Assembly (NCBI GenBank): GCA_008012115.1
Contig: SSEB01000007.1
Coordinates: forward strand, 85,494 to 149,493
DNA from: Nevskiaceae bacterium
Lineage (GTDB): Bacteria > Pseudomonadota > Gammaproteobacteria > Nevskiales > Nevskiaceae
Direction: 5' to 3'
Length of the DNA: 64,000 bases
The notes below the pieces were generated by a model that was not told where the DNA came from, ran no database searches, and saw only the letters and a program-made list of their open reading frames with translations. The stretch's first letter is position 1, and each line of letters starts with the position of its first letter. The position numbers were made by a program, and so were the translations under genes. This document shows positions 18,386-27,798 of this stretch, piece after piece.

Positions 18386-19608
18386 CGCCGCATCGCCTGC
18401 TCGCGATGCCGGGGGTCGATGCCCGGCCCATCGTCGCTCACCCGCAACACGGCGCGGTCCGTCGAACGGGAAACCGACAACACGATGCTGCCGCCCGCGC
18501 CGCCACCGTGCTTGAGGGCATTGTCGATCAGGTTGGACAGCAACTCCTTCAGCGAATGCCGGTCACCGCGCACCCATACCGGCGTGTCGGCCGGCTCATA
18601 TGCCAGGTCCACGCCGTGATGCAGGGCGGCGGCGATCCATTCCGCGCCCGTCTCCCGCACCAGCTCGCGCAGGTCGAAGACCGCCAAGGATGCCTGCCCG
18701 GCACCGTCCTCCAGCCGGGCCAGCTCCAGCAACTGGTTGGACAAACGGACGGCGCGCTCCACCGACACCCGTACCGCCGCCAGCGCATCGCGCACCTCTT
18801 TCGAGGCCTCCTGCGCCTGGGCCCGTTCAAGGTTCAGACGGATTGCTGCCAGCGGCGTACGCAACTGATGGGCGGTGTCGGCAACGAAATCGCGCTGTGC
18901 TGCCGTCGCCGCATCCAGGCGCTGGAACATTGCATCCAGGGCACGGATCAAGGCGGCGACTTCGCGTGGCGCCTCGGGCTCGGAAATCGGTGAGCGATCA
19001 TCCGGCGCGCGTGACTCGATACGCGCCGCCAGTGCGTCCAGCGGCTCCAGCCCGCGGCGGATTCCGCGCCCGACAAACACCATGACCAGTGCCAGCAGCA
19101 GCAGCTGGGGCAACAGGATGCGCAACACCACGGTGTCTGCGAAACGCGCGCGCTTGCGTTGCGTTTCCCCGACCCGCACGAACACCGTTTCGCCGCCTGC
19201 TGTGGCCGGCAGTTTCAGGGTGGCAACGCGGATCTCCTCCCCATGAACGACGGACGGCCCGATGGCAACGCCATGAAAATCCTCGGCATTGGTCGCAGGC
19301 TCGAGGTCCGGGTAGCCGGCGACCTGACCCGAACGCTCCCCCCAGACGCGATAGTAGGTGACATCGACGTCATCCCACAGGAACAGCTGCTCGGCGGCCG
19401 CCGGCAAGTCGAGCGTCGCGCCCTGGGGCGTCACCCGCACCAGCCGCGCCAGCGAGTGGGCCATGTCGTACAGCGTGCGGTTGTATTCCTGCGCCGCGTA
19501 ATGGATGGCGGCGTAGTAACAGAGCGCACCGCTGGACACGAAAACCAGCGCCAGGGGTGCCAGGAGCTGGCGCAGCAGTCGACTGCGCAGGCTCAAAGAC
19601 TCAGGCAT
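18226..19608 (-). CDS. Two-component sensor histidine kinase, TctE/QseC-like
   Basis: 460 residues. Two transmembrane helices (about 14-36 and 160-180) flank a periplasmic sensor domain of the 2CSK_N type. HAMP-like linker, then H-box DTAHQLRTPLAAI, N-box NLIDNALKHG, G1 DDGPGIDP and G2 GAGLGLAI. An inner-membrane kinase that would phosphorylate the response regulator whose stop overlaps this start (19601-19608). The position next to a divergent metal-efflux operon suggests a role in its control; the sensor domain itself resembles the tricarboxylate sensors. The 3' end overlaps the methyltransferase gene convergently by 160 bp. Confidence 0.88.
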   Translation of the reverse strand: MPESLSLRSRLLRQLLAPLALVFVSSGALCYYAAIHYAAQEYNRTLYDMAHSLARLVRVTPQGATLDLPAAAEQLFLWDDVDVTYYRVWGERSGQVAGYPDLEPATNAEDFHGVAIGPSVVHGEEIRVATLKLPATAGGETVFVRVGETQRKRARFADTVVLRILLPQLLLLALVMVFVGRGIRRGLEPLDALAARIESRAPDDRSPISEPEAPREVAALIRALDAMFQRLDAATAAQRDFVADTAHQLRTPLAAIRLNLERAQAQEASKEVRDALAAVRVSVERAVRLSNQLLELARLEDGAGQASLAVFDLRELVRETGAEWIAAALHHGVDLAYEPADTPVWVRGDRHSLKELLSNLIDNALKHGGGAGGSIVLSVSRSTDRAVLRVSDDGPGIDPRHREQAMRRYARGDRGGQGAGLGLAIAAEAARRHGGELRLADGLSGRGLSVVVELPLSDAA

Positions 19609-20278
19609 GCGGCGCCTCTTCGTCCAGCAGATAGCCGAACCCGCGCAAGGTGCGCAGTTGCAGGCCGCTGCCTTCGAGACGCTTGCGCAAACGATGCACG
19701 CTCACCTCGATGGCGGTGTCGCTCAGATCGCTGTCCCAGTCGGAAAGCTGCGACTGGATCTGGGCCTTGCTGACGACCTGGCCTTGCCGACGCAGCAGCA
19801 GCTCCAGCAGGCCGAATTCGCGTGGCGGCAGATTCAACGGCACACCGTCCAAGGCAAAACGCCGGGCAGCCACATCGAGGCTCAGCAGGCCGAGGCCCGT
19901 TTTATCGGGTGACACGCCATCGCAGCGTCGGGCAACCGCGCGAATGCGCGCCAGCAGCTCGTCCATCTCGAATGGCTTGATCATGTAGTCGTCGGCACCG
20001 GCGTCCAAGCCACGCACCCGGTCGCTCAGCCGGTCGCGCGCACTGAGAATGATCACCGGCGGACGCGCCGTGCGATCGCGCAGGAACTGCAGCACCGCAT
20101 AGCCGTCGGCCACCGGCAGCCCCAAGTCGAGCAGGACAAGATCCCAGCGCGCCCCTTCGAGGTAGCGGATTGCCGTGCCCCCGTCGTGCACCACATCGAC
20201 CGAGTGGCCGCCGCGCCGCAGGCCGTGCCTCAGGCCATCGGCCAGCGGCGGATCGTCTTCCACGACCAGAATACGCAA
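19601..20278 (-). CDS. OmpR/TctD-family response regulator
   Basis: The start is placed at a TTG (20276-20278) because GGAG lies 5 bp upstream and the protein then begins with the receiver sequence RILVVEDD; the frame's ATG at 20330-20332 would overlap the divergent efflux gene. About 225 residues: a receiver domain with phospho-acceptor Asp in VLLDLGLPV, Lys in MIKPFE, and a C-terminal winged helix with IEVSVHRLRKRLE and RTLRGFGYLL. The 52 bp to the divergent gene must hold both promoters. It likely regulates the czcCBA-type operon and/or itself. Confidence 0.88.
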   Translation of the reverse strand: MRILVVEDDPPLADGLRHGLRRGGHSVDVVHDGGTAIRYLEGARWDLVLLDLGLPVADGYAVLQFLRDRTARPPVIILSARDRLSDRVRGLDAGADDYMIKPFEMDELLARIRAVARRCDGVSPDKTGLGLLSLDVAARRFALDGVPLNLPPREFGLLELLLRRQGQVVSKAQIQSQLSDWDSDLSDTAIEVSVHRLRKRLEGSGLQLRTLRGFGYLLDEEAPHA

Positions 20279-20330
20279 AGGCGCTCCAACAGAAAGCCAA
20301 CTGAAAGTTTGTACGCTTATTTTGCGCCGC

Positions 20331-21629
20331 ATGTGTGAAAAAGTTCACCTACTCCGGCTTCTGACCGCGGCGGTCCTGCTGCTTCCCTTGCGGGTGGCGC
20401 TCGCCGGGGCTGCGGCTTGCGATTCCGCCCAATTGACCCTGGAAAACGCGACCTGGCAGATGCTGGAGAGCAATCCCCAGCTGGATCAGGCGCGCGGTGC
20501 GCTGGCGGGCGCACGGGCCGACCGACTGACCGCCGGCGAGAGGCCCAACCCGACGCTGAGTTTCAATAGCAGCAGCTACAACCTGCGCAACGGTCTGGGC
20601 AGCGGCGATGCCTGGCACAAGCGGCTCGACAGCATCCTGCGCGTCGATCAGACGATCGAACGCGGCAACAAGCGCGGGCTGCGCCTGGACGCCACCGCGG
20701 CCGGTATCGATGGCGCCGAATCCGACTACCGCGAGCTGGTGCGGCAACTGCGTCTGGCGGTTGCCGGCGCCTATTACGACCTGTTGCGCGCGCAACAACG
20801 GCTCGATCTGAGCCAGCAGCTCGCCGAATTGCAGCACCAGACGGAAGCCGCCGCCCGGCGCCGCCTCGAGGCTGGCGACATCGCCGAGAGCGACCTCGCG
20901 CGCATCCGCGTTGAAAGTGCCCGCGCCGATAGCGACGTGCAGAACGCACAGGCCGATCTGGAAAGCGCACGCATCGCACTGGCGCATCTGATGGGCTGCA
21001 GCAGCGATGCCACGCTCGCCGCCTCCACCGCATGGCCCAATCCGCAGGCCGAGTGGCCCCTCACAGCCACGGCGACCGATGTCGCGGCGCGGCCGGACGT
21101 GCTGGCCGCCGCAGCGAGAACCCGTCAGGCCCATGCCATGGCGCGGCTGGCTGAGGCACAGCGCACCCGCGACATCACGGTCGGTCTCCAGTACGAGCAC
21201 TTTCCGCCCGACGGACAAAATCTGCTCGGCGCCGGTTTCAGCGTGCCGCTCTTCCTGTTCAACCGCTACGAAGGCGAGATCGCCCGCGCACATGCCGATG
21301 CGGAAACCGCCGATGCCGCCGAACGGCAGGCACGCGCCGACGCACAGGCGGATGTGGCACAGGCGCTCAGCGCCGTGCGTCATGCCGCCGAGCGCGCACG
21401 CCGAGCGCGCAGCGACCTGCTGCCCCTTTCGGAAAAAGCCGCGGCGGCCATGGACTATGCCTATGCCCACGGCGCCGCCGGGCTGGAGGACCTGCTCGAC
21501 GCCCGACGCGGCCTGCGCGCCGCCCGCCTGGAAGCCCTGGACGCGCAGGCCGATTACGCCAAGGCGCTGACGGCCTGGCAACTCGCCGGCAATCCGCCAC
21601 AGCACCCTGTGCCCGAGTCCACACCATGA
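20331..21629 (+). CDS. TolC-family outer-membrane efflux protein (CzcC/CusC type)
   Basis: About 432 residues from the ATG at 20331. A signal peptide (MCEKVHLLRLLTAAVLLLPL, cleavage after ALA/GAA) precedes two outer-membrane-efflux repeats with long coiled helices (LDLSQQLAELQHQTEAAARR) and the strand-loop NPTLSFNSSSYNL. Forms the trimeric exit duct of an RND pump. The stop overlaps the adaptor start by ATGA (21626-21629), so all three pump genes form one operon, divergent from the two-component system. Confidence 0.9.
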   Translation: MCEKVHLLRLLTAAVLLLPLRVALAGAAACDSAQLTLENATWQMLESNPQLDQARGALAGARADRLTAGERPNPTLSFNSSSYNLRNGLGSGDAWHKRLDSILRVDQTIERGNKRGLRLDATAAGIDGAESDYRELVRQLRLAVAGAYYDLLRAQQRLDLSQQLAELQHQTEAAARRRLEAGDIAESDLARIRVESARADSDVQNAQADLESARIALAHLMGCSSDATLAASTAWPNPQAEWPLTATATDVAARPDVLAAAARTRQAHAMARLAEAQRTRDITVGLQYEHFPPDGQNLLGAGFSVPLFLFNRYEGEIARAHADAETADAAERQARADAQADVAQALSAVRHAAERARRARSDLLPLSEKAAAAMDYAYAHGAAGLEDLLDARRGLRAARLEALDAQADYAKALTAWQLAGNPPQHPVPESTP

Positions 21630-22762
21630 GACTGATATCGATCTGCGTTGCCGTGATCACGCTTGCCGGCGGCACCGCCTTGTACGAGTGGCATCACAAC
21701 ACCGATGCCGCAGTCCCGGCGCCGCCGCTGGAACCCGCCAGCATCGCCTCCGGCACCCTGCACTACCCGCCGGGCGCGCCGCAGTTGTCCTTTCTGCGCA
21801 TCGAAACCGCGCAGCGCGCACCGGCGCCGTTGTTCGCACCGGTGACCGCGAGACTGGTCTACGACGAAGACCGGACCTACCGCGCACTGACCCCGGTCAG
21901 CGGCCGCGTGGTCGAGATTTACGCCGCCCCGGGCGATCGCGTGGCCAAGGGACAGGCGCTGGCGCGCATTGACTCCCCCGACTACGGCACCGCGCTGGCG
22001 GAGAACGATAAGGCGCAAACCGATCTTCACGCCAAGCGCGCGGCGTACGATCGCGCGCGCCTGCTGCTCGATGCGGGCGTCGCGGCACGCAAGGATTACG
22101 AGGCCGCCGAGGCCGACTTCGCGATGGCCGAAGCCGAGGCGCGTCGCGCCAGCGACCATCTGCGCGAGCTGGGGCCGGCCGCTTCCGGCCGTGCCTTCGT
22201 GCTGCGCTCCCGCATTGCCGGCGTGGTTTCCGAACGCGCCATCAGCGCCGGCCAGGAAGTGCGCAACGACGCCGCGACGCCCTTGTTCGTGGTCACCGAC
22301 CCGGGCCACCTCTGGTTGAGCGTGGACGTCGCCGAGCGCGACATCCCGCGCATTCACCGCGGTCAGCACCTTCACGCACACCTCGACGCCGCACCCGACC
22401 AGCCTTTCACGGCAACGGTCAGCGCCGTCGGCATCGCGCTCGACCCCGCAACACGCCGCCTGCCGGTGATCGCCACGGTGGACAACAGCGACGGCCGCCT
22501 GCACCCGGAGATGTACGCGCAGGCCTATCCGGTGGACGAGCAACGCGCGCCGATGGTGGTCCTGCCCAACTCCGCGCTGTATACGAAGGGCCTCTACAGC
22601 TACGTCTGGGTCGAAAGCGCGCCGGGCACGCTGCAGCGGCGCCGCGTGATCCCCGCGGTGCAGTTGCAGGATCGCACCTACGTCGCGGACGGCATCGCCG
22701 AAGGCGAGCGCGTCGTCACCACCGGCGCCCTGCTGCTCGAAGCCGACCAAAACGCGGACTGA
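21626..22762 (+). CDS. RND periplasmic adaptor (CzcB/CusB type, HlyD family)
   Basis: 378 residues with an N-terminal hydrophobic anchor or signal (RLISICVAVITLAGGTALYE), a lipoyl-like barrel (LTPVSGRVVEIYAAPGDRVA), an alpha-hairpin (YDRARLLLDAGVAARKDYEA) and beta-barrel/MPD segments. No His-rich N-terminal metal site like that of some CzcB proteins is seen. It links the permease to the TolC-like duct. Confidence 0.9.
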   Translation: MRLISICVAVITLAGGTALYEWHHNTDAAVPAPPLEPASIASGTLHYPPGAPQLSFLRIETAQRAPAPLFAPVTARLVYDEDRTYRALTPVSGRVVEIYAAPGDRVAKGQALARIDSPDYGTALAENDKAQTDLHAKRAAYDRARLLLDAGVAARKDYEAAEADFAMAEAEARRASDHLRELGPAASGRAFVLRSRIAGVVSERAISAGQEVRNDAATPLFVVTDPGHLWLSVDVAERDIPRIHRGQHLHAHLDAAPDQPFTATVSAVGIALDPATRRLPVIATVDNSDGRLHPEMYAQAYPVDEQRAPMVVLPNSALYTKGLYSYVWVESAPGTLQRRRVIPAVQLQDRTYVADGIAEGERVVTTGALLLEADQNAD

Positions 22763-22765
22763 CCC

Positions 22766-25700
22766 GTGCTCGAGAAAGTCATCGCCTTCGCGCTGCGCCA
22801 GCGCATCTTCATCATCGTCGTCAGCGGCCTGCTGCTGATCGCTGGCGTATTCGCCGCCCTGGATCTGCCGGTCGAGGCTTTTCCGGACGTGCAGGACGTG
22901 CAGGTGCAGGTGGTGACGCAGTGGCCCGGTATGGCACCGCAGGAGGTCGAACGCAGCATCAGCGAACCGATCGAGCGCGAGATGAGCGGCGTTCCGCACC
23001 TGATCCAGCTGCGCTCGGTCTCGATCACCGGCCTGTCCGTGGTGACCATCACGTTTGCCGACGGCACCGACGACTATTTCGCGCGCCAGCAGGTGCTGGA
23101 GAAACTGCAGGATGTGACCCTGCCGACCGGCATCCAGCCGTCGCTGGCGCCGCTCAGCAGCGCGGTCGGCGAAATCTACCGCTACGTGCTCAAGGCGCCG
23201 CCGGGCGCAAGCCTGTCGGAAGTGCGCAGCGTGCAGGACTGGGTGGTGCGTCCCGCATTGCGGCAGACCGAGGGCGTGGCGGACGTGGTGAGCTTCGGCG
23301 GCTCAATCCGGGAATATCAGGTCGAGGCCGATCCGGTATTGCTGCGCAAATACGGCGTGTCTCTGGATCAGGTGGCGCAGGCGCTGGGCGCTGGCAGTGC
23401 CAACGCCGGCGGCGGGCTCATCACCGCCGGCGACCAGTCGCTGGTGGTGCGTGCCGTCGGCCTGTTCGAGAAGGCCGGCGATATTGCCCAGGTGCCCGTG
23501 GCGGTTTACGGCGGCCACCCGATCCTGGTCGGCGACATCGGCGCCGTGAAGATCGGCGAGCGCGTACGTTCCGGCATCGTCGCCTATAACGACGCCGACG
23601 ATGTCGTCGAAGGCATCGTCGACATGACGCGCGGCCAGGACCCCGCCAAGGTCATCGCCGGCCTCAAGCAGCGCATTGCCGAGTTGCGCACGCGCCTGCC
23701 GGCGGGCTACTCGATCGAAACGATCTACGACCGCACGCAACTGGTCGACCATACCGTGCGCACCGTCGCGGAAAACCTGCTCACGGGCGCCCTGCTGGTG
23801 ATCGGCATCCTGGTCATTTTCCTGCGGTCGTGGCGCACCGCGCTGATCGTTGCCGGCATCATTCCGCTATCGCTGCTGTCTGCCTTCATCGTCATTGACG
23901 CGCGCGGGATGTCCGCCAATCTGATTTCGCTGGGCGCGGTGGATTTCGGCATCATCATCGACAGCGCCGTGGTGCTGGTGGAAGCGCTGATGGTGCGGCT
24001 GGCGCGCGATACCTTCACGGCCAGCGCCAGCGAAAGCCTGCTCAAGCACCGGATGCTGCTGCTGCGTCAAACCGTCACGCTGTTCGGCAAACCGGTGCTG
24101 TTTTCCAAGGCGATCATCATTCTCGCCTTCCTGCCGATCTTCACCTTCCAGCGCGTCGAGGGGAAAATCTTCGCGCCGATGGCACTGACGCTCAGCTTCG
24201 CCCTGCTCGGCGCCATCGCGCTGACGCTGACGCTGATCCCGGCGCTGCTGTCGTTCAACCTGCGCGGCAATGCGCTGGTGGAGCGTCACAGCGCCTGGCT
24301 GCAGCGCCTGCAGGATCGCTACCGCCGCCTGATCGCCGAGGTGCTGGTGCATCAGCGCAAGGTCATCGCCGGCAGCGTGTTCGTCTTGCTGCTGGCGCTG
24401 CTGCTGGCACCGCGACTGGGCAGCGAATTTCTGCCCCGCCTCGATGAAGGCAATATCTGGCTGACCATCTCACTGCCGCCGGCCACCGACCTGCAGCGCA
24501 CCAAGGAGATCGAGCGCGCGGTGCGCGGCATCCTGCGCAGCTATCCGGAGATCGGCGACGTCATCACGCAGGTGGGCCGCCCCGACGACGGCACCGATCC
24601 GAAGGGACCCAACAACCTGGAAATCCTCGCCGATCTGCATCCGGCATCCACCTGGCACTATGCCGACAAGGAGGCGCTGATCGCCGACATCGGCGCCAAG
24701 ATCCATCGCATCCCCGGCGTGCCGACCAATTTCTCGCAGGTGATCCAGGACAACGTCGAGGAAGCCCTGTCCGGCGTCAAAGGCGAGATCGCGGTGAAGA
24801 TCTTCGGCACCGATCTCGACGTGCTGGAACAGAAGGGTCAACAGATTGCCGTCATCCTCAACTCGATCCGCGGCGCCTCGGATGTCGCCGTCAACCGCAT
24901 CGGCGGGCAGGCGGAGCTCAACATCGCGCTCGACCGCGCGGCGATGGCGCGCCTGGGCCTCAACATCGGCGACGTCACCGCCACCGTGCAGACCGCGCTT
25001 GGCGGCGCCGCCGTCAACAGCTTCTACGAGGGCGAGCGCCGCTACGACGTGACGCTGCGCCTGGCGGGAGAGCGCCGCGCATCGGTGGATGACGTGCGCA
25101 ATCTGCCGGTGCACCTGCCCACCGGCGACAGCGTGCCGCTGGACAGCATCGCCACCGTCGGCGTGCGCGAAGGCGCCGCCCGCATCATGCGCGAGGCCGG
25201 CGGGCGCAATGTCGCGGTCAAGGCCAATCTGCTGGGCCGCGACCAGGGCAGCTTCGTCGACGAGGCCATGCACCGCGTCGCGCGCGAGGTCACGCTGCCC
25301 GAAGGCTATCGCATCACCTGGGGCGGCCAGTTCGAGAACCAGCAGCGCGCGATGAAGCGCTTGGCGGTGATCGTGCCGCTGTCGCTGTGCGGCATCTTCC
25401 TGCTGCTGTTCTGGAGTTTCCGCTCGCTGCGCCTCGCCGCACTGGTGCTGAGCCTGGTGCCGTTCACCCTGATCGGCGGTCTCGGCGGTCTCGCCGCTGC
25501 CGGCCTGCACCTGTCGGTGTCCGCAGCGGTGGGCTTTATCGCGGTGGCCGGCATCTCAGTGCAGAACGGCGTGATCATGGTCGAGCAGGTGGTCGAGCTG
25601 TACCAGAACGGCCGCAGCTTCGCCGACAGCGTGACCGAGGGCGCGGTGCTGCGCCTGCGGCCGATCCTGATGACAGCGCTGATGGCGGGCCTCGGCCTGC

Positions 25701-25858
25701 TGCCGGCGGCGCTGTCGCATGGCATCGGTTCGGAAACGCAGCGGCCCTTCGCCGTGGTCATCGTCGGCGGCATCGTCTCGGCGACGCTGTTCACGCTGCT
25801 GCTGATGCCGCCGCTGCTGATCCGGCTGCGTCCGAAGCCCGCTGCAACGGCGACGTAA
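22766..25858 (+). CDS. czcA: Heavy-metal-efflux RND permease (CzcA family)
   Basis: 1030 residues, GTG start at 22766, 3 bp after the adaptor stop. Twelve-helix HME-RND layout starting LEKVIAFALRQRIFIIVVSG. Helix 4 carries DFGIIIDSAVVLVE, the Asp/Asp/Glu proton-relay pattern of CzcA-like divalent-cation pumps (Gly replaced by Ser), unlike the CusA pattern. The periplasmic part has EFLPRLDEGNIW and TNFSQVIQDNVEE, typical of the family. It probably exports Co/Zn/Cd/Ni from periplasm or cytosol; the exact metal cannot be read. The 110-bp element copy 3 begins 5 bp after the stop and includes a strong terminator hairpin. Confidence 0.9.
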   Translation: MLEKVIAFALRQRIFIIVVSGLLLIAGVFAALDLPVEAFPDVQDVQVQVVTQWPGMAPQEVERSISEPIEREMSGVPHLIQLRSVSITGLSVVTITFADGTDDYFARQQVLEKLQDVTLPTGIQPSLAPLSSAVGEIYRYVLKAPPGASLSEVRSVQDWVVRPALRQTEGVADVVSFGGSIREYQVEADPVLLRKYGVSLDQVAQALGAGSANAGGGLITAGDQSLVVRAVGLFEKAGDIAQVPVAVYGGHPILVGDIGAVKIGERVRSGIVAYNDADDVVEGIVDMTRGQDPAKVIAGLKQRIAELRTRLPAGYSIETIYDRTQLVDHTVRTVAENLLTGALLVIGILVIFLRSWRTALIVAGIIPLSLLSAFIVIDARGMSANLISLGAVDFGIIIDSAVVLVEALMVRLARDTFTASASESLLKHRMLLLRQTVTLFGKPVLFSKAIIILAFLPIFTFQRVEGKIFAPMALTLSFALLGAIALTLTLIPALLSFNLRGNALVERHSAWLQRLQDRYRRLIAEVLVHQRKVIAGSVFVLLLALLLAPRLGSEFLPRLDEGNIWLTISLPPATDLQRTKEIERAVRGILRSYPEIGDVITQVGRPDDGTDPKGPNNLEILADLHPASTWHYADKEALIADIGAKIHRIPGVPTNFSQVIQDNVEEALSGVKGEIAVKIFGTDLDVLEQKGQQIAVILNSIRGASDVAVNRIGGQAELNIALDRAAMARLGLNIGDVTATVQTALGGAAVNSFYEGERRYDVTLRLAGERRASVDDVRNLPVHLPTGDSVPLDSIATVGVREGAARIMREAGGRNVAVKANLLGRDQGSFVDEAMHRVAREVTLPEGYRITWGGQFENQQRAMKRLAVIVPLSLCGIFLLLFWSFRSLRLAALVLSLVPFTLIGGLGGLAAAGLHLSVSAAVGFIAVAGISVQNGVIMVEQVVELYQNGRSFADSVTEGAVLRLRPILMTALMAGLGLLPAALSHGIGSETQRPFAVVIVGGIVSATLFTLLLMPPLLIRLRPKPAATAT

Positions 25859-25862
25859 GCGA

Positions 25863-25972
25863 CACCCGCTATCGCCGTTTTCCCTGGGGAAAACGTTATA
25901 TTTTATTAATCTATTTTTTATTTGATTAATTTTTTATAACAGCTTTATGCCACATTCGCCAGAGAGCGGGTG
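25863..25972. repeat. 110-bp dyad element, copy 3
   Basis: CACCCGCT (25863-25870) and AGCGGGTG (25965-25972). Core: GTTATA...ATTAATC matched by GATTAAT...TATAAC, 15 of 23 half-positions by hand count. It fills the gap between the convergent czcA-type and pteridine-reductase genes. The left arm holds a perfect hairpin (see 25876-25895). Confidence 0.92.
25876..25900 (+). terminator. Terminator-like hairpin in the left arm of element copy 3
   Basis: CGTTTTCCC (25876-25884) is exactly complementary to GGGAAAACG (25887-25895), followed by TTATATTTTATT. Read on the plus strand it would stop the efflux operon. Confidence 0.7.
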
Positions 25973-25997
25973 GCGGCTCTGGCGGGCCTGCGGCGCG

Positions 25998-26735
25998 CTA
26001 TCGCAGCCGCAGACCGCCATCCACCGGCAACACCGCACCAGTGATGTAGGCCGCATCGTCGGAGAGCAGGAACTTCACCGCCCGCGCGATCTCCTGCGCG
26101 CCGCCAAGACGGCCGAGCGGTACGCGCGCCAGTTCCTGCCGCTGGCGATCCGCACCCAGTTCCGCGTACTCGGGCCACAGCATGTGCCCCGGCGCAACAC
26201 CATTGACGCGGACCCGCGGCGCCAGCTCCAGGGCCAACGCCTCGGTGAGGGTCCACAGGCCGGACTTGGCGGCGTGATAAGCGGAGAAATCCCGCGCCGG
26301 GCGGCGCGCCAGCGTATCGACGATGTTCACCACGGCGCCGCCATCGGCCAGCAGCGGTGCACAGGCCTGCGTCAGCAGCAGCGGCGCGCGCAGGTTGCTG
26401 GCCAGCAGGTCGTCGAACTGCGCCGACGCGATCGCGCCAAACGGCGTCGGGTAGTAAACGGACGCGTTGTTGACCAGCGCATCCAGCCGGCCCCAGTGCG
26501 CCTGCGCCTGGCGTGCCAGTGTCGCCAGCGCAGCAGCGTCGGCAAGATCGGCCGGCAGCGCGAGCGCGGTGTCCGGCCGTGTCGCCGTCAGCTCCGCCAC
26601 CAGCGCCTGCGCCTCGGCGGCGGAGCCGCGGTAATGCACCAGCACGCGCCAGCCCGCCGCATGCAGCTCGCGCGCAATGGCGGCGCCGATGCGGCGCGCG
26701 GCGCCGGTGACGAGTGCGACTTTGTCCGTGGTCAT
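25998..26735 (-). CDS. Pteridine reductase-like short-chain dehydrogenase
   Basis: 245 residues, SDR fold: cofactor motif TGAARRIGAA (the Arg-containing TGxxxRxG form of pteridine reductases and FolM), VNNASVYYPTPFG, and active-site Tyr-Lys in YHAAKSG, ending ITGAVLPVDGGLRLR. It would use NADPH to reduce dihydropterins or dihydrofolate. Start ATG 26733-26735, divergent from uppP. Other SDR activities cannot be excluded. Confidence 0.8.
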   Translation of the reverse strand: MTTDKVALVTGAARRIGAAIARELHAAGWRVLVHYRGSAAEAQALVAELTATRPDTALALPADLADAAALATLARQAQAHWGRLDALVNNASVYYPTPFGAIASAQFDDLLASNLRAPLLLTQACAPLLADGGAVVNIVDTLARRPARDFSAYHAAKSGLWTLTEALALELAPRVRVNGVAPGHMLWPEYAELGADRQRQELARVPLGRLGGAQEIARAVKFLLSDDAAYITGAVLPVDGGLRLR

Positions 26736-26945
26736 CGCGTATCCTTCGCGTGCGGGTTCATCCGCAGTCTAACGCCGGATGCCGCGGCGCCGGCACGGCA
26801 ATGCTGGCGTCGGCGCGCTCTCCGGCTCCCAAGGACGGCGCGTGATTCGTATCATTGATCCGGCGAAATCCGTGCGCTCATTTCACCGGTAGCTCCAGCT
26901 TTTGCAGCGTCTTCAGTTCACCCCTCATTCACCGGATCCATCATC

Positions 26946-27734
26946 GTGACCGATCTCTTGCAAGTCATCCTCCTCGGCATCATCGAAGGCATCACCGAAT
27001 TCCTGCCGATCTCCAGCACCGGCCACCTGCTGATCGCCGAGAAGCTTGGGCTGGGCGCGCGCTCGGATGTCTTCAACGTGGTCATCCAGGCCGGCGCCAT
27101 CCTGGCCGTCACCGTGCTGTACTGGCCGCGCCTGTGGAAGCTGGCCAGCGAATCGCACCGACCGGAGAACCGTGACTACGCGCTCAAGCTGATCGTCGCC
27201 TTCCTCATCACCGGCGTCCTCGGCCTGGTCGTGACCAAGCTCGGCTTCAAGCTGCCGACCGAGATCGCGCCAGTGGCCTGGGCGCTGGTGATCGGTGGCG
27301 TGTGGATGATCGCCGCCGAACGTCTGGCCGCGCGCAAACCGGACAACACGCAGGTGAGCTGGACTGTGGCCATCCTCGTCGGCCTGGCGCAGATCGTCGC
27401 CGCGGTGTTTCCGGGCACTTCGCGTTCGGCCACCACCATCTTCGTCGCCATGCTCGCCGGCACCAGCAATCGTGCGGCGGCCACCGAGTTCGCCTTTCTC
27501 GTCGGCATCCCGACCATGTATGCCGCCAGCGCCAAGCTGCTGTGGGATACGCTCAAGCACGGCGGCGCCGGCGCCGAGAACTGGGGCGACCTCGGCATCG
27601 CCTTCGTCGTATCCACCGTCACCGCCTTCATCGCCGTGAAGTGGCTGCTGCGCTACATCCAGAGCCACCGCTTCACGGCCTTCGCGATCTATCGCATCGT
27701 GCTCGGCGCGGCCCTGCTGCTGTTCCTGGGTTAA
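26946..27734 (+). CDS. uppP: Undecaprenyl-diphosphatase UppP (BacA)
   Basis: 262 residues with a GTG start. The two family signatures are clear: IIEGITEFLPISSTGHLLIA near residue 12 and FPGTSRSATTI near 160, with several membrane helices. It recycles undecaprenyl diphosphate for peptidoglycan and other envelope polymers at the inner membrane. The 210 bp upstream separate it from a divergent gene and show no other coding sequence. A bidirectional terminator follows at 27748-27782. Confidence 0.95.
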   Translation: MTDLLQVILLGIIEGITEFLPISSTGHLLIAEKLGLGARSDVFNVVIQAGAILAVTVLYWPRLWKLASESHRPENRDYALKLIVAFLITGVLGLVVTKLGFKLPTEIAPVAWALVIGGVWMIAAERLAARKPDNTQVSWTVAILVGLAQIVAAVFPGTSRSATTIFVAMLAGTSNRAAATEFAFLVGIPTMYAASAKLLWDTLKHGGAGAENWGDLGIAFVVSTVTAFIAVKWLLRYIQSHRFTAFAIYRIVLGAALLLFLG

Positions 27735-27747
27735 AGATTCCGCGCAC

Positions 27748-27782
27748 AAAAAAAGCGCCGGTGCGGACACCGGCGCTTTTTT
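27748..27782. terminator. Bidirectional intrinsic terminator
   Basis: AGCGCCGGTG (27754-27763) pairs with CACCGGCGCT (27768-27777), with an A run on the left and a T run on the right, so it works in both directions between the convergent uppP and ompA-like genes. Confidence 0.92.
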
Positions 27783-27798
27783 GTTTGAAGCAGCGGCT

